The notes under the pieces: model-generated
Database searches by the model: none
The model's input: the letters and a program-made list of their open reading frames with translations, nothing else
What the model was told of the DNA's origin: nothing
Part shown: positions 54,699 to 62,926 of the stretch, one piece after another
How positions within the stretch are numbered: the first letter of the stretch is position 1
Layout: every line of letters begins with the position of its first letter
Made by a program: the position numbers and the translations under genes
NCBI RefSeq assembly: GCF_000686025.1
Contig: NZ_JMLQ01000008.1
Span: 168,519 to 232,518, forward strand
DNA length: 64,000 nt
Source of the DNA: Rhodococcus sp. UNC23MFCrub1.1
GTDB taxonomy: Bacteria; Actinomycetota; Actinomycetes; Mycobacteriales; Mycobacteriaceae
Reading direction: 5' to 3'

Positions 54699-56207
54699 GT
54701 GACCGAAGCATCCAATCTTTCCGGGGCGTCCACCGCCGGGTCGACCACATCGTCGACCCGCCTGTCGGGCAATCTGGGCGCGACATCGCTGGTTCTCAGC
54801 GTCCTCGCGTTCTCCGCACCCATCGTCACCGTCTCCGGCTACATCGCGTTCGCGATCGGATTCGTCGGCGAATCAGCGCCACTCGCGTGGGTCTTCGCCA
54901 CCGTGGGTCTGGCCATCTTCGCCGTCGGATACACCACGATGACCCGGCACATCCGCCGGCCCGGCGCTTTCTACGCCTACATCACCCTCGGCCTGGGCAA
55001 GACCACCGGAGTCGGCGGGGCCTATCTCGCCACCGTCTCGTACATGCTGATCACGGTCGGTATCTACACCTTCTCCGGCACCATGATCTCCGCTGCCATC
55101 GAAGCTCTGGGCGGCCCGTCGATTCCGTGGTGGATCTGCACCGCGGCGGGATGGGTGCTTATCACCGCCCTGGGCCACTTCCAGATCGAACTGTCCGCGA
55201 AGGTGCTGGGCACCGTCATGGTCCTCGAAATCATCCTCGTCGCGATCTTCAACGTCTTCGTGCTCGCCAAGGGCGGCGAGGAAGGCCTGTCCGCCGCACC
55301 GCTGGACGCGACGACCTTCTTCAACAGCGGTACGGGCCTCGCGCTGCTCTTCGCGTTCGGCAACTTCATCGGCTTCGAGGCCACCGCGCTCTACCGCGAC
55401 GAAGTTCGCAACCCCCGCAAGACGATCCCCCGTGCGACCTACCTGGCCGTCTTCCTGATCGGCGGCTTCTACGCAATCTCGGCGTACTCGCTGATCATCG
55501 CCTACGGCCCCGAGGCCACCACCCTGGCACTCGACGCCCCAACGACCATGTTCGACAACGCCATGGCCACCTACGTCAGTAGCAGCCTCGCCACCATCAC
55601 TCTCGTCCTCGTCGCCACCTCCGCGCTGGCCTCCGTGCTCTCCACCCACAACGTCGTCGCCCGATACCTGCAGAACCTGGGCGCCGACCACGCTCTGCCC
55701 ACATATCTCGCCGGCGTGCATCCCACCCACAAGTCCCCGTACCGCGCCTCCGCCGTCAACTCGGCGATCATCGGAGTCCTGCTGATTCTCGGCGCGCTCC
55801 TGATCTCCGACGAGACCCTCCTCATCGGTACCGGCAGCGGCCTGGGAACTGCCGGCGTCCTGACCCTCATGGCCCTGGTCAGCATCGCGGTCTTCCGCTA
55901 CTTCGCGCGTACCGGACGACCCGCCTCCGAGACCGCCTGGCGCGTGACCGTCGCTCCCCTGATCGCCGCCGCGATCCTGCTCGTCGTCGTCGTCTTCGCC
56001 CTGGTCCGTTTCGACCTGCTGGTCGGCGGAGCGCCCGGAGAACGGCTGTGGCTGTTGCTGATTCCGGTCGTCTTCATCGTGGCCGGCTGCGCCGTCGCGC
56101 AGTACATGAAGCGCAACCGACCCGATCTGTACGCCTGCCTCGGGCGCGCGGAAGGCGACAACGCCGACGCCGACCCGACCACGGAGACACCCGTCTCCGC
56201 ACGATGA
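54699..56207 (+). CDS. APC-family amino acid/polyamine permease
   Basis: 502 residues and 12 membrane helices. First helix SLVLSVLAFSAPIVTVSG, GFEATALYRDEVRNPRKTIPRA (shown in part as FEATALYRDEVRNP) between helices 6 and 7, and ALASVLSTHNVVARYL are the APC superfamily pattern. It would import an amine or amino acid-like compound, which suggests that the island's substrate carries nitrogen. GTG 54699 is chosen for GAGGGA upstream. First gene of a seven-gene plus-strand operon. Confidence 0.87.
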   Translation: MTEASNLSGASTAGSTTSSTRLSGNLGATSLVLSVLAFSAPIVTVSGYIAFAIGFVGESAPLAWVFATVGLAIFAVGYTTMTRHIRRPGAFYAYITLGLGKTTGVGGAYLATVSYMLITVGIYTFSGTMISAAIEALGGPSIPWWICTAAGWVLITALGHFQIELSAKVLGTVMVLEIILVAIFNVFVLAKGGEEGLSAAPLDATTFFNSGTGLALLFAFGNFIGFEATALYRDEVRNPRKTIPRATYLAVFLIGGFYAISAYSLIIAYGPEATTLALDAPTTMFDNAMATYVSSSLATITLVLVATSALASVLSTHNVVARYLQNLGADHALPTYLAGVHPTHKSPYRASAVNSAIIGVLLILGALLISDETLLIGTGSGLGTAGVLTLMALVSIAVFRYFARTGRPASETAWRVTVAPLIAAAILLVVVVFALVRFDLLVGGAPGERLWLLLIPVVFIVAGCAVAQYMKRNRPDLYACLGRAEGDNADADPTTETPVSAR

Positions 56208-56298
56208 CGCGGCCCGGCGACGTGCGAGGCGGCTCCCCGGTCGACGCACGTCGCCACCTCATGACCACCCGTCACCGCAACAGAAAGAAGAACACGAG

Positions 56299-57174
56299 AT
56301 GTCAGCAGTAAAGGTAGGACTGGTAGGAGCCGGACCGTGGGCGAAGATCTTCCACGCGCCGATGATCACCGGCGGCCCCGAGACCGAACTGACGGCAGTC
56401 TGGGCGCGCCGCCCCGAAGCCGCACAGGAGATCGCCGACGAATTCGGCTCCACCGTCGCGACCTCGTTCGAAGAGCTGCTCGAAGCGGTCGACGCACTGG
56501 TGTTCGCTGTGCCCCCGTTCATCCAAGCGGAACTGGCGGCGCAGGCAGCGGCAGCAGGTAAGCCCATGCTGCTCGAGAAGCCCCTCGGCGTAGACCTCGC
56601 TCAGGCGGAAAGACTGACACAGGCGATCGACGAGGCCGGCGTAGCCACACAGGTCATGTTCACCAACCGCTTCAGCCCGCGAATCAGGACCTTCCTCGAA
56701 CAAGCCCGCGCGCAGACTCCGATCGGGGCCGTCGGCTACTACGTCAACCAGGCGGCATTACCGGGCGGAACGTTCGCAACGCCGTGGCGCGTGGAGAAGG
56801 GCGGCCTCCTCGATCTCGGACCGCACGTCCTCGACACCCTCGACGCCGCTGTCGGCCCCATCGTCTCCGTGCGCGGCGAGGGCGACCCCCAGCGCTGGTA
56901 CATCCTCACCGCCACTCACGAGAACGGCGTGATCAGCCAGGCCGCACTGTCATTGACCAGCCCCGTCGTCGCCGACGTCGCCGGCGTCAAGGTCTACACC
57001 GAGCAGGGCGAACTCGAGTGCGAGTTCGTCGGCAAGGACGGAGACCCGGAGGCGCCCAACGTGATCCGACGCGAGTTCGCCGAAGTCGTCAAGTCCGGCG
57101 TCTCTCACGAGGTCGACGTTCACCGCGCCCTCTACATCCAGCGTCTGCTCGAACAAGCGGCGTCGTCGAACTGA
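56299..57174 (+). CDS. Gfo/Idh/MocA-family oxidoreductase
   Basis: 291 residues. Rossmann motif GLVGAGPWAKIF, catalytic-lysine motif LLEKPLG and the C-terminal-domain segment KGGLLDLGPHVLDTL. NAD(P)-dependent oxidation of a sugar or cyclitol hydroxyl is the family activity. It resembles the gene product at 5703-6587 across its length, so the two are paralogues. Lies 91 bases after the permease. Confidence 0.83.
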   Translation: MSAVKVGLVGAGPWAKIFHAPMITGGPETELTAVWARRPEAAQEIADEFGSTVATSFEELLEAVDALVFAVPPFIQAELAAQAAAAGKPMLLEKPLGVDLAQAERLTQAIDEAGVATQVMFTNRFSPRIRTFLEQARAQTPIGAVGYYVNQAALPGGTFATPWRVEKGGLLDLGPHVLDTLDAAVGPIVSVRGEGDPQRWYILTATHENGVISQAALSLTSPVVADVAGVKVYTEQGELECEFVGKDGDPEAPNVIRREFAEVVKSGVSHEVDVHRALYIQRLLEQAASSN

Positions 57175-57280
57175 GTCGAAGCCGCAGCCCGCGACGGCCC
57201 AGCCCCAACGAGCCGTCGCGGGCTCGGACACCGGTTCCGGTTTCATCTGCCGACGTCGACACGCACCGAAGGAGAACACC

Positions 57281-58249
57281 ATGTCGGACGACACCGTCGC
57301 GACCACCATCGAACAATTACTCGGCCCCGACAGTCCGAAGAACTGGGGCAAGTGGGGCCCGGACGACGAGGTCGGCAGCCTCAACTACCTCGACGCCGCC
57401 CAGGTACTACGCGGTATCAGCACGGTCAAGACCGGCGAGGTGTTCACTCTGCAGGTCCCCATCGGGGATCCGAACCATCCCGACCCGGTGTGGCCGGGCC
57501 GCGAGCCGGCGGTGCGCACACCGGTGATGGACGAGGGGTACTTCGCGCGCGGCGAGGAACCGGAACCGTCGGACGGTCACCACTGGGCGGACGACAGAAT
57601 CGACATGTTCACCCAAGGGTCGTCACAGTACGACGCGCTCGCGCACTACTGGTACGGCGACCAGGTCTGGAACGGGTACTCCGCCGACACCACGGTCGGC
57701 AGACTCGAACGCGCATCGGTGCTGCCGATCGCAGAGAAAGGTGTCGTCGGACGAGGGGTCCTCATCGACGTGGCGCGTGCACGAGACAAGGACGTACTCG
57801 ACAGCGGCGAGCGGATCACTCTCGACGACCTTCTCAGCGTAGCCGCGTCGCAGAACGTCACCATCGAGCCGCGGGACATCTTGATGATCCGGACCGGCTG
57901 GATCGGCTCGTACTACCGCAACTCAGCCGACGAGTTCTACCGCGACTGGAACGAGCCCGGCCTGGTCTACAGCCGCGAACTCGTCGAATGGTTCCAGGAG
58001 ATGGAGATCCCGAATCTCGTCACCGACACCATCGCCAACGAGCTCAGCTTCTACCCGGGCGGACTGCAGCTTCCCCTGCACTGCGCTCTGATGCGCAACC
58101 TGGGAGTTGCCTTCACCGAGCTGTGCCAACTCGACGATCTCGCTGATGCCTGCGCCGCCGACTGGCGCTGGAGCTTCCTCTACACCGCAGCCCCCTTGAA
58201 AATCTCCGGCGCCAGCGGCGCCCCCGTCAACCCGGTGGTCATCCGATGA
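57281..58249 (+). CDS. Cyclase-family (kynurenine formamidase-like) metal-dependent hydrolase
   Basis: 322 residues of the PF04199 cyclase family. The metal site is in the variant GSSQYDALAHYWY (D and H as in the GTHxDAPxH consensus, with the first His region replaced by MFTQ). ILIDVARAR, ILMIRTGWI and the late NELSFYPGGLQLPLHCALMRNLG (shown as FYPGGLQLPLHC) are typical of the long branch. Members hydrolyse amides, lactones or cyclic ketones. Here ring or lactone opening is plausible. AAGGAG ribosome-binding site. Confidence 0.82.
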   Translation: MSDDTVATTIEQLLGPDSPKNWGKWGPDDEVGSLNYLDAAQVLRGISTVKTGEVFTLQVPIGDPNHPDPVWPGREPAVRTPVMDEGYFARGEEPEPSDGHHWADDRIDMFTQGSSQYDALAHYWYGDQVWNGYSADTTVGRLERASVLPIAEKGVVGRGVLIDVARARDKDVLDSGERITLDDLLSVAASQNVTIEPRDILMIRTGWIGSYYRNSADEFYRDWNEPGLVYSRELVEWFQEMEIPNLVTDTIANELSFYPGGLQLPLHCALMRNLGVAFTELCQLDDLADACAADWRWSFLYTAAPLKISGASGAPVNPVVIR

Positions 58250-59151
58250 ACAGTCTTTCCAGTCCTGCTACCGCCGTCGCCGGCGAGTCCGAGCCCACCT
58301 CTCCGATCGACGTCTTCCGAGATGCGCGCGGCCTGTTCACGATGGTCGCGGTCGACCAGCGCGGATCGCTGCGCCACATGCTCAGCGCAGGACGCGGCGG
58401 CGCCGACGTCACCGACGCCGACCTGATCTCCTTCAAGGCCGACGTCATCGACGCCGTCGGTGATGCCGCGAGCGGTGTACTGCTCGACCAGGACTTCGGC
58501 TTGAAGGCCGCAACCGACTCACGGTGCCCGGTCATCCTCGCCGCCGACATCCTGTCCTCCAGTGTGGCCGGTGGCCCGGTGGACGTCGCTGTCCTCGACG
58601 ACTCGGTGACCACCGAGACCGCCGAGCGCTTCCACGCCAAGGCTCTGAAATTCCTCCTGCCCTGGCATCCCGCCCGCAGGTCGGAAGCCATCGATCTCGC
58701 GCACACCTTCATGGCCCGCTGCCGAGAAATCGGCCTGCCGGGTGTCTTGGAAGGCGTGGTGCGCCCCAGAGAAGGCGACACAGCCACCTCAGAGGGGTTC
58801 GCCGACGCGCTGATCATGGCGGCTTCGGACCTGGCGGTAACCCAGCCGGACCTGTACAAGACGGAGGTCGTCTACACCAGCGAATTCGACCGCGAGCTCG
58901 CTGCCGCCACAGCCAGGTCGATCACAGAGCAGCTGCAGTGCCCGTGGGTCGTGCTGTCCTCCGGTGTCAGCGGAGAGAACTTCCCCGCCGCTGCAGCCGC
59001 CGCCGTCACCGGGGGCGCCAGCGGATTCCTCGCCGGTCGGGCCGTATGGAGCGAAGCCACCGCGTCTCCGGAGCCCGGGGAGTACCTGCGGGCTCACGCA
59101 GCCGCGAACCTGCAGAAGATCACCGATCGAGTCTGGGCGAGCCACGCATGA
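58246..59151 (+). CDS. Class I aldolase, LacD/YihT-like
   Basis: 301 residues, TIM barrel. VAVDQRGSLRHML at the first strand and DLYKTEVVY with the likely Schiff-base lysine identify the tagatose-bisphosphate (LacD) / sulfofructose-phosphate (YihT) aldolase family; LSSGVSGENF forms the phosphate site. It would split the phosphorylated sugar made by the next gene's kinase into a triose-phosphate and an aldehyde. Overlaps cyclase and kinase by 4 bases (ATGA) each. Confidence 0.83.
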   Translation: MNSLSSPATAVAGESEPTSPIDVFRDARGLFTMVAVDQRGSLRHMLSAGRGGADVTDADLISFKADVIDAVGDAASGVLLDQDFGLKAATDSRCPVILAADILSSSVAGGPVDVAVLDDSVTTETAERFHAKALKFLLPWHPARRSEAIDLAHTFMARCREIGLPGVLEGVVRPREGDTATSEGFADALIMAASDLAVTQPDLYKTEVVYTSEFDRELAAATARSITEQLQCPWVVLSSGVSGENFPAAAAAAVTGGASGFLAGRAVWSEATASPEPGEYLRAHAAANLQKITDRVWASHA

Positions 59152-60143
59152 GCACCACGAACACCGCCGCATCCGTACCCGACGTCGTCGCCGTCGGACG
59201 AGTCTGCATCGACATCTACCCCGAGCAGTTCGGTGTCGGGCTGGCAGACATCCGCAGCTTCAGCAAGTCCATCGGCGGCAGCGCCACCAACGTGGCAGTC
59301 GCCGCGGCGCAGCTGGGAAACTCGGTGCGTCTGGTCACCCGCACCGGCGACGATCCCTTCGGGGACTACGCCCGCACCGAGATCGCACGCCTCGGCGTCG
59401 ACAACACCGGCATCACATCCGTGCCCGGAATGAAGTCCGTCCTGACCTTCTGCGAGGTCTTCCCGCCCGACGACTTCCCGCTGTACATCTACCGTGAACC
59501 CACCGCACCCGACATGTACCTCGACGAGGGCGACCTCCCTCTCGACGCCATCGAACGAGCGCCGATCTTCTGGGCCACGGCGACCGGGCTGTCCCGCGAA
59601 CCGAGCCGATCCGCGCACTACGCCGCCTGGCGCACGCGCGGTCGGCGACCGAACACCGTTCTCGACCTGGACTACCGACCGATGTTCTGGGACAACGAAG
59701 AACACGCTCACACCGCTGTGTCCGAGGCACTCGACCACGTCACCATCACCGTGGGAAACCTCGAAGAATGCCGGGTTGCGGTCGGAGAGTCCGACCCCGA
59801 CCGCGCCGCGGACGCCCTCCTCGAACGAGGTGTCGAACTGGCGATCGTGAAGATGGGACCCCACGGCGTCATGGCACGCACACGCACCGAACGAGCAGTC
59901 TCCCGGCCCATTCCCGTCGACGTCGTCAACGGGCTGGGCGCGGGAGACGCGTTCGGGGGCGCACTGTGCCACGGTCTGCTTCACGGACTGACACTCCAGG
60001 ACACTCTCGACCTCGCGAACGCGGCCGGCGCGCTGGTCGCCACACGGCCGCAGTGCTCACTGGCCATGCCGAACTTGGCCGATCTCACCGCATTCGCAGC
60101 AGGCGCGGCCGAACAGGCCTCGGGCACCACTTCGTCCGTATGA
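59148..60143 (+). CDS. PfkB/ribokinase-family sugar kinase, IolC-like
   Basis: 331 residues. N-terminal VGRVCIDIYP and IGGSATNVAVAAAQLG, catalytic NGLGAGDAFGG near the C terminus. The internal VLDLDYRPMFW is close to the segment typical of 5-dehydro-2-deoxygluconokinase (IolC), so a deoxy-keto-sugar acid is a possible substrate. YihV-type sulfofructose kinases belong to the same superfamily. Overlaps the aldolase stop by 4 bases. Confidence 0.84.
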   Translation: MSTTNTAASVPDVVAVGRVCIDIYPEQFGVGLADIRSFSKSIGGSATNVAVAAAQLGNSVRLVTRTGDDPFGDYARTEIARLGVDNTGITSVPGMKSVLTFCEVFPPDDFPLYIYREPTAPDMYLDEGDLPLDAIERAPIFWATATGLSREPSRSAHYAAWRTRGRRPNTVLDLDYRPMFWDNEEHAHTAVSEALDHVTITVGNLEECRVAVGESDPDRAADALLERGVELAIVKMGPHGVMARTRTERAVSRPIPVDVVNGLGAGDAFGGALCHGLLHGLTLQDTLDLANAAGALVATRPQCSLAMPNLADLTAFAAGAAEQASGTTSSV

Positions 60144-60224
60144 CCACGTCACAGCCCTAGCTATTCATTTTCGATTCCGCACCGACCCCTCGACCGGCAG
60201 GTGCGCTGAAGGAGAACGACAGAC

Positions 60225-61364
60225 ATGACCGAGATCAGGGTCGCCATCATCGGCGGCGGCGGATTCATGGGATACGCCCACAGCCTCGGATGGGCACTGG
60301 CGCCCATCACTGCCGACACCGGAGCCACCATCCGCAAGGCAGTGCTGGTCGAAGCAGACCAGGACCGAGCCGACGCCGCGGCGAAACGACTCAACTGGAA
60401 CGAAGGATCCGCTGACTGGCGAGAGGTCGTCGCCCGCGACGACATCGATGTCATCGACATCGTCACCCCGCCGGCGTCGCACGCCGAGATCGCCATCGCA
60501 GCACTCGCCGCCGGCAAGCACGTGTTCGTCGAGAAGCCCATCAGCAACGATCTCGCCGATGCAGAACTCATGCAGGCCGCAGCCGAAGCCGGCACGACCA
60601 TCAGTCAGGTCGGCTTCAACTACCGGCACGCCGCCGCCATGACGTTCGTCAAGCGGATGCTCGACGACGGCATCCTCGGCCATCCGCTGCAGTTCCGCGC
60701 CCACTACACGCAGGACGTCGGCGCACTCGGGCGTGTCCTGAGCGGGTGGCGCGCGAAGAAGGGTGCCGGCGGATCCGGAGTGACCGGCGACATCGGTTCC
60801 CACATCATCGACCTGGCCTCCTACCTCGTCGGCGACATCGACTCGGTCACCGCCATCATCGGCGCGAAAGATCCCGCCCCTGATTCCGCCTGGCTCCCTG
60901 ACGCAGAGCGCAGGGAAGGTGAATACCTCGACGACGCGGCGCTGTGGATGACCAAATTCACCAACGGTGCGATCGGCTCGTTCGCCGCCACCGTGTACGC
61001 GTCCGGTCGCAAGAACCGCATGTTCTTCGAACTCGAATGCACTGGCGGCACGGTCGAATTCGATTGGAACCATTCCGATCAGATCAAGCTCAGCCTCGTC
61101 GGCGACCCCGCCGACCAGCAGGGCTTCCGCACCGTGACGCTGAACGAGAACCATGACGACTACTGGTACCCCCTCGGAGGCATGGGCTCGGGATACGTCG
61201 ACGACGCCGCCCTGCAACTGCAGAAGTTCGTCCGGGCCATCGTCGACGGACGCCCCGGTTCGCCGAGCTTCGCCGACGCCACGCGCACACAGCGAGTCAT
61301 CGAGGCGGTCATGCGCTCCGCGGACAGTCACCAGTGGGTCAAGGTCGACGAGGTCACAGCATGA
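60225..61364 (+). CDS. Gfo/Idh/MocA-family oxidoreductase (second in island)
   Basis: 379 residues. AIIGGGGFMGYAHSLG, FVEKPISNDL, GFNYRHAAAM and the C-terminal GDIGSHIIDLASYLVG region match the inositol/keto-inosose dehydrogenase-like branch of the family. AAGGAG precedes the ATG. The stop overlaps the next start (ATGA), tying it to the TIM-barrel gene. Confidence 0.85.
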   Translation: MTEIRVAIIGGGGFMGYAHSLGWALAPITADTGATIRKAVLVEADQDRADAAAKRLNWNEGSADWREVVARDDIDVIDIVTPPASHAEIAIAALAAGKHVFVEKPISNDLADAELMQAAAEAGTTISQVGFNYRHAAAMTFVKRMLDDGILGHPLQFRAHYTQDVGALGRVLSGWRAKKGAGGSGVTGDIGSHIIDLASYLVGDIDSVTAIIGAKDPAPDSAWLPDAERREGEYLDDAALWMTKFTNGAIGSFAATVYASGRKNRMFFELECTGGTVEFDWNHSDQIKLSLVGDPADQQGFRTVTLNENHDDYWYPLGGMGSGYVDDAALQLQKFVRAIVDGRPGSPSFADATRTQRVIEAVMRSADSHQWVKVDEVTA

Positions 61365-62368
61365 GCCTGACGCTGCGGTGGAGCACAGACCTCGTCACCT
61401 ACTTCGGATCCTCGTTCTGGGGCATGGAGCCCGACCTCCCGCACGACGCGTTCGAGCGTGAGGTCGACGCCGACCCGAGACCGTACTTCGATCGAATGCT
61501 CGACGGCGCCGCCGATGCAGGTCTGAGTGGCATCGAGCTCGCACCCGCTCCCGGCGGATGGGTCAATGCACTGCGCTCCTACGGAACGGCGGCAGCGTTC
61601 AAGAAGCAACTCGACACCCGCGGTCTGACGATGTCGTCGAGCTACGTGCTGCCGGTGCTGCTCAAGGCGGTGCTCGATGCGCCCGACGCACAATCGCGGC
61701 GCGACGCCGAGCGCGCACTGCACGAGGACACCGCGGCGCACGCCGAATTCCTGCGCACAGTGGGCTGCCCGACACTGGTGACAAGCACGATCCCGCGGGC
61801 GGAGTTCTCCGACGTCGCCGGTGTCGAGGCCGATGCTGAGAAGTTCGACGCGCCAGCTGACGTCGACCTACTCGACGCGATCGCGAATCAGCTCGACGGC
61901 ATCGGTGATGTCGCCGCGGCCGCCGGCCTGCACGTCGCAGTGCACACCGACGCGTACTCGCTGGCTTCGCGTACCGCCGACATCGACGCTCTGATGACTC
62001 GGACCGATCCGGCGAAGGTGAAGCTGTGCATCGACGCCGGCCACATCGCACTCGACGGCGGTGACCCACTCGCTGTCATCGACAAGCACTCCTCCCGTGC
62101 CCCGGTTCTGCACTGGAAGGACTGCGCACTGCATCTACCGCCACACACACTCAGCGGGCCCCCGATGGCTCGCCACGACGAGATGATCAAGTACTTCCGC
62201 GTCATGGGGTCCGAAGACGGGATCGTCGACTGGCATCGGTGGACGCAGATCCTCGACCGGAACGCCTGGAGCGGATGGGCGGTCGCGGAGATCGACATGT
62301 CGCCGGATCCGCAGCGCGAGATCCGTCAGGGTATCGACTACTACCTCCGCGAGCTGTCCGGTAACTGA
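61361..62368 (+). CDS. Sugar phosphate isomerase/epimerase-family TIM barrel (IolE/IolH-like)
   Basis: 335 residues of the xylose-isomerase-like barrel family. Candidate metal ligands: Glu in SGIELAPAPG, His in VAVHTDAYS, Asp-His in LCIDAGHIALD, His in PVLHWKD and Glu in VAEIDMSPD. The family includes 2-keto-myo-inositol dehydratase (IolE) and several keto-sugar epimerases. Last gene of the island operon; a long hairpin follows 20 bases after the stop. Confidence 0.83.
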   Translation: MSLTLRWSTDLVTYFGSSFWGMEPDLPHDAFEREVDADPRPYFDRMLDGAADAGLSGIELAPAPGGWVNALRSYGTAAAFKKQLDTRGLTMSSSYVLPVLLKAVLDAPDAQSRRDAERALHEDTAAHAEFLRTVGCPTLVTSTIPRAEFSDVAGVEADAEKFDAPADVDLLDAIANQLDGIGDVAAAAGLHVAVHTDAYSLASRTADIDALMTRTDPAKVKLCIDAGHIALDGGDPLAVIDKHSSRAPVLHWKDCALHLPPHTLSGPPMARHDEMIKYFRVMGSEDGIVDWHRWTQILDRNAWSGWAVAEIDMSPDPQREIRQGIDYYLRELSGN

Positions 62369-62388
62369 CCCCGGCGACCCCGAACCTC

Positions 62389-62425
62389 GCCCGGCTCAGC
62401 AGCACTCGATGCTCCTGAGCCGGGC
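62389..62425 (+). terminator. Terminator of the island operon
   Basis: 11-bp perfect outer stem (62389-62399 with 62415-62425) and an inner 4-bp stem AGCA/TGCT around CTCGA. Confidence 0.8.
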
Positions 62426-62448
62426 GTCCGCGGTGTGCTCGCGACGTC

Positions 62449-62458
62449 GTAGCGCTAC
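62449..62458. promoter_or_regulatory. Palindrome resembling a LacI-family operator
   Basis: GTAGCGCTAC, extended outward by a near-symmetric ACGTC / AACGT, 60 bases upstream of the small ORF at 62519. Central-CG palindromes of this kind are typical of LacI-type operators. No LacI gene is in the window. Confidence 0.4.
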
Positions 62459-62518
62459 AACGTCGTCGCGCGTATGGGCGTCCCAGTTGCGCTTCCCACC
62501 CACGAAGGAGCCCTACCG

Positions 62519-62734
62519 ATGGCTTACGAAGACGCGATCATCGTCACCCTCGTGCGCGCTCTCGAAGCTCGCGATGCACAACAACGCCGGGACACACTCA
62601 TGAGCGATCGACCCGACACGACGGTCGGGCATTCATGTTTCGGTCCGGCCGTCCGAGATGTGCCCGCACGACCTGAGCGATCCCCGCGTGGAGAACGTCG
62701 AAATACTCTGATGCGCAGACTTTTTTGTCGGTGA
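62519..62734 (+). CDS. Small ORF of unknown function (71 aa)
   Basis: Starts MAYEDAIIVTLVRALEARDA, with AAGGAG eight bases before the ATG, an unusually good ribosome-binding site for spurious sequence. The first ~25 residues could form an amphipathic helix; the rest is Arg/Pro-rich and looks less protein-like, so it may be a truncated gene whose 3' part is lost. No family recognised. Confidence 0.4.
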   Translation: MAYEDAIIVTLVRALEARDAQQRRDTLMSDRPDTTVGHSCFGPAVRDVPARPERSPRGERRNTLMRRLFCR

Positions 62735-62926
62735 AAGACGGTCTCAGGTCGATCGGGTAGTCCCGGCACGACTAGCTTCGGACGACTTACCAGGCGGTGC
62801 TTTCGAAAGGCACACGTCCGCGGAGCGCAACACCTCACCGCGACCGATGACGTCACGAGACAGCGCGAATGCTCGCGGCCGCGTCACTTCCTGTCCAGGA
62901 CGCGAACACAGAAAGTCGAACACTTG
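62735..62926. other. Upstream region of pntAA
   Basis: 192 bp with no gene recognised. It may contain the end of the decayed small ORF region and the transhydrogenase promoter, but no clear -35/-10 pair is seen. Confidence 0.3.

Noticed and set aside
45027..62500. An attachment-site duplication at the right end of the island
   Set aside because: I looked for a second copy of the tRNA 3' end and found only a short, unconvincing resemblance near 60170. No att pair is claimed.
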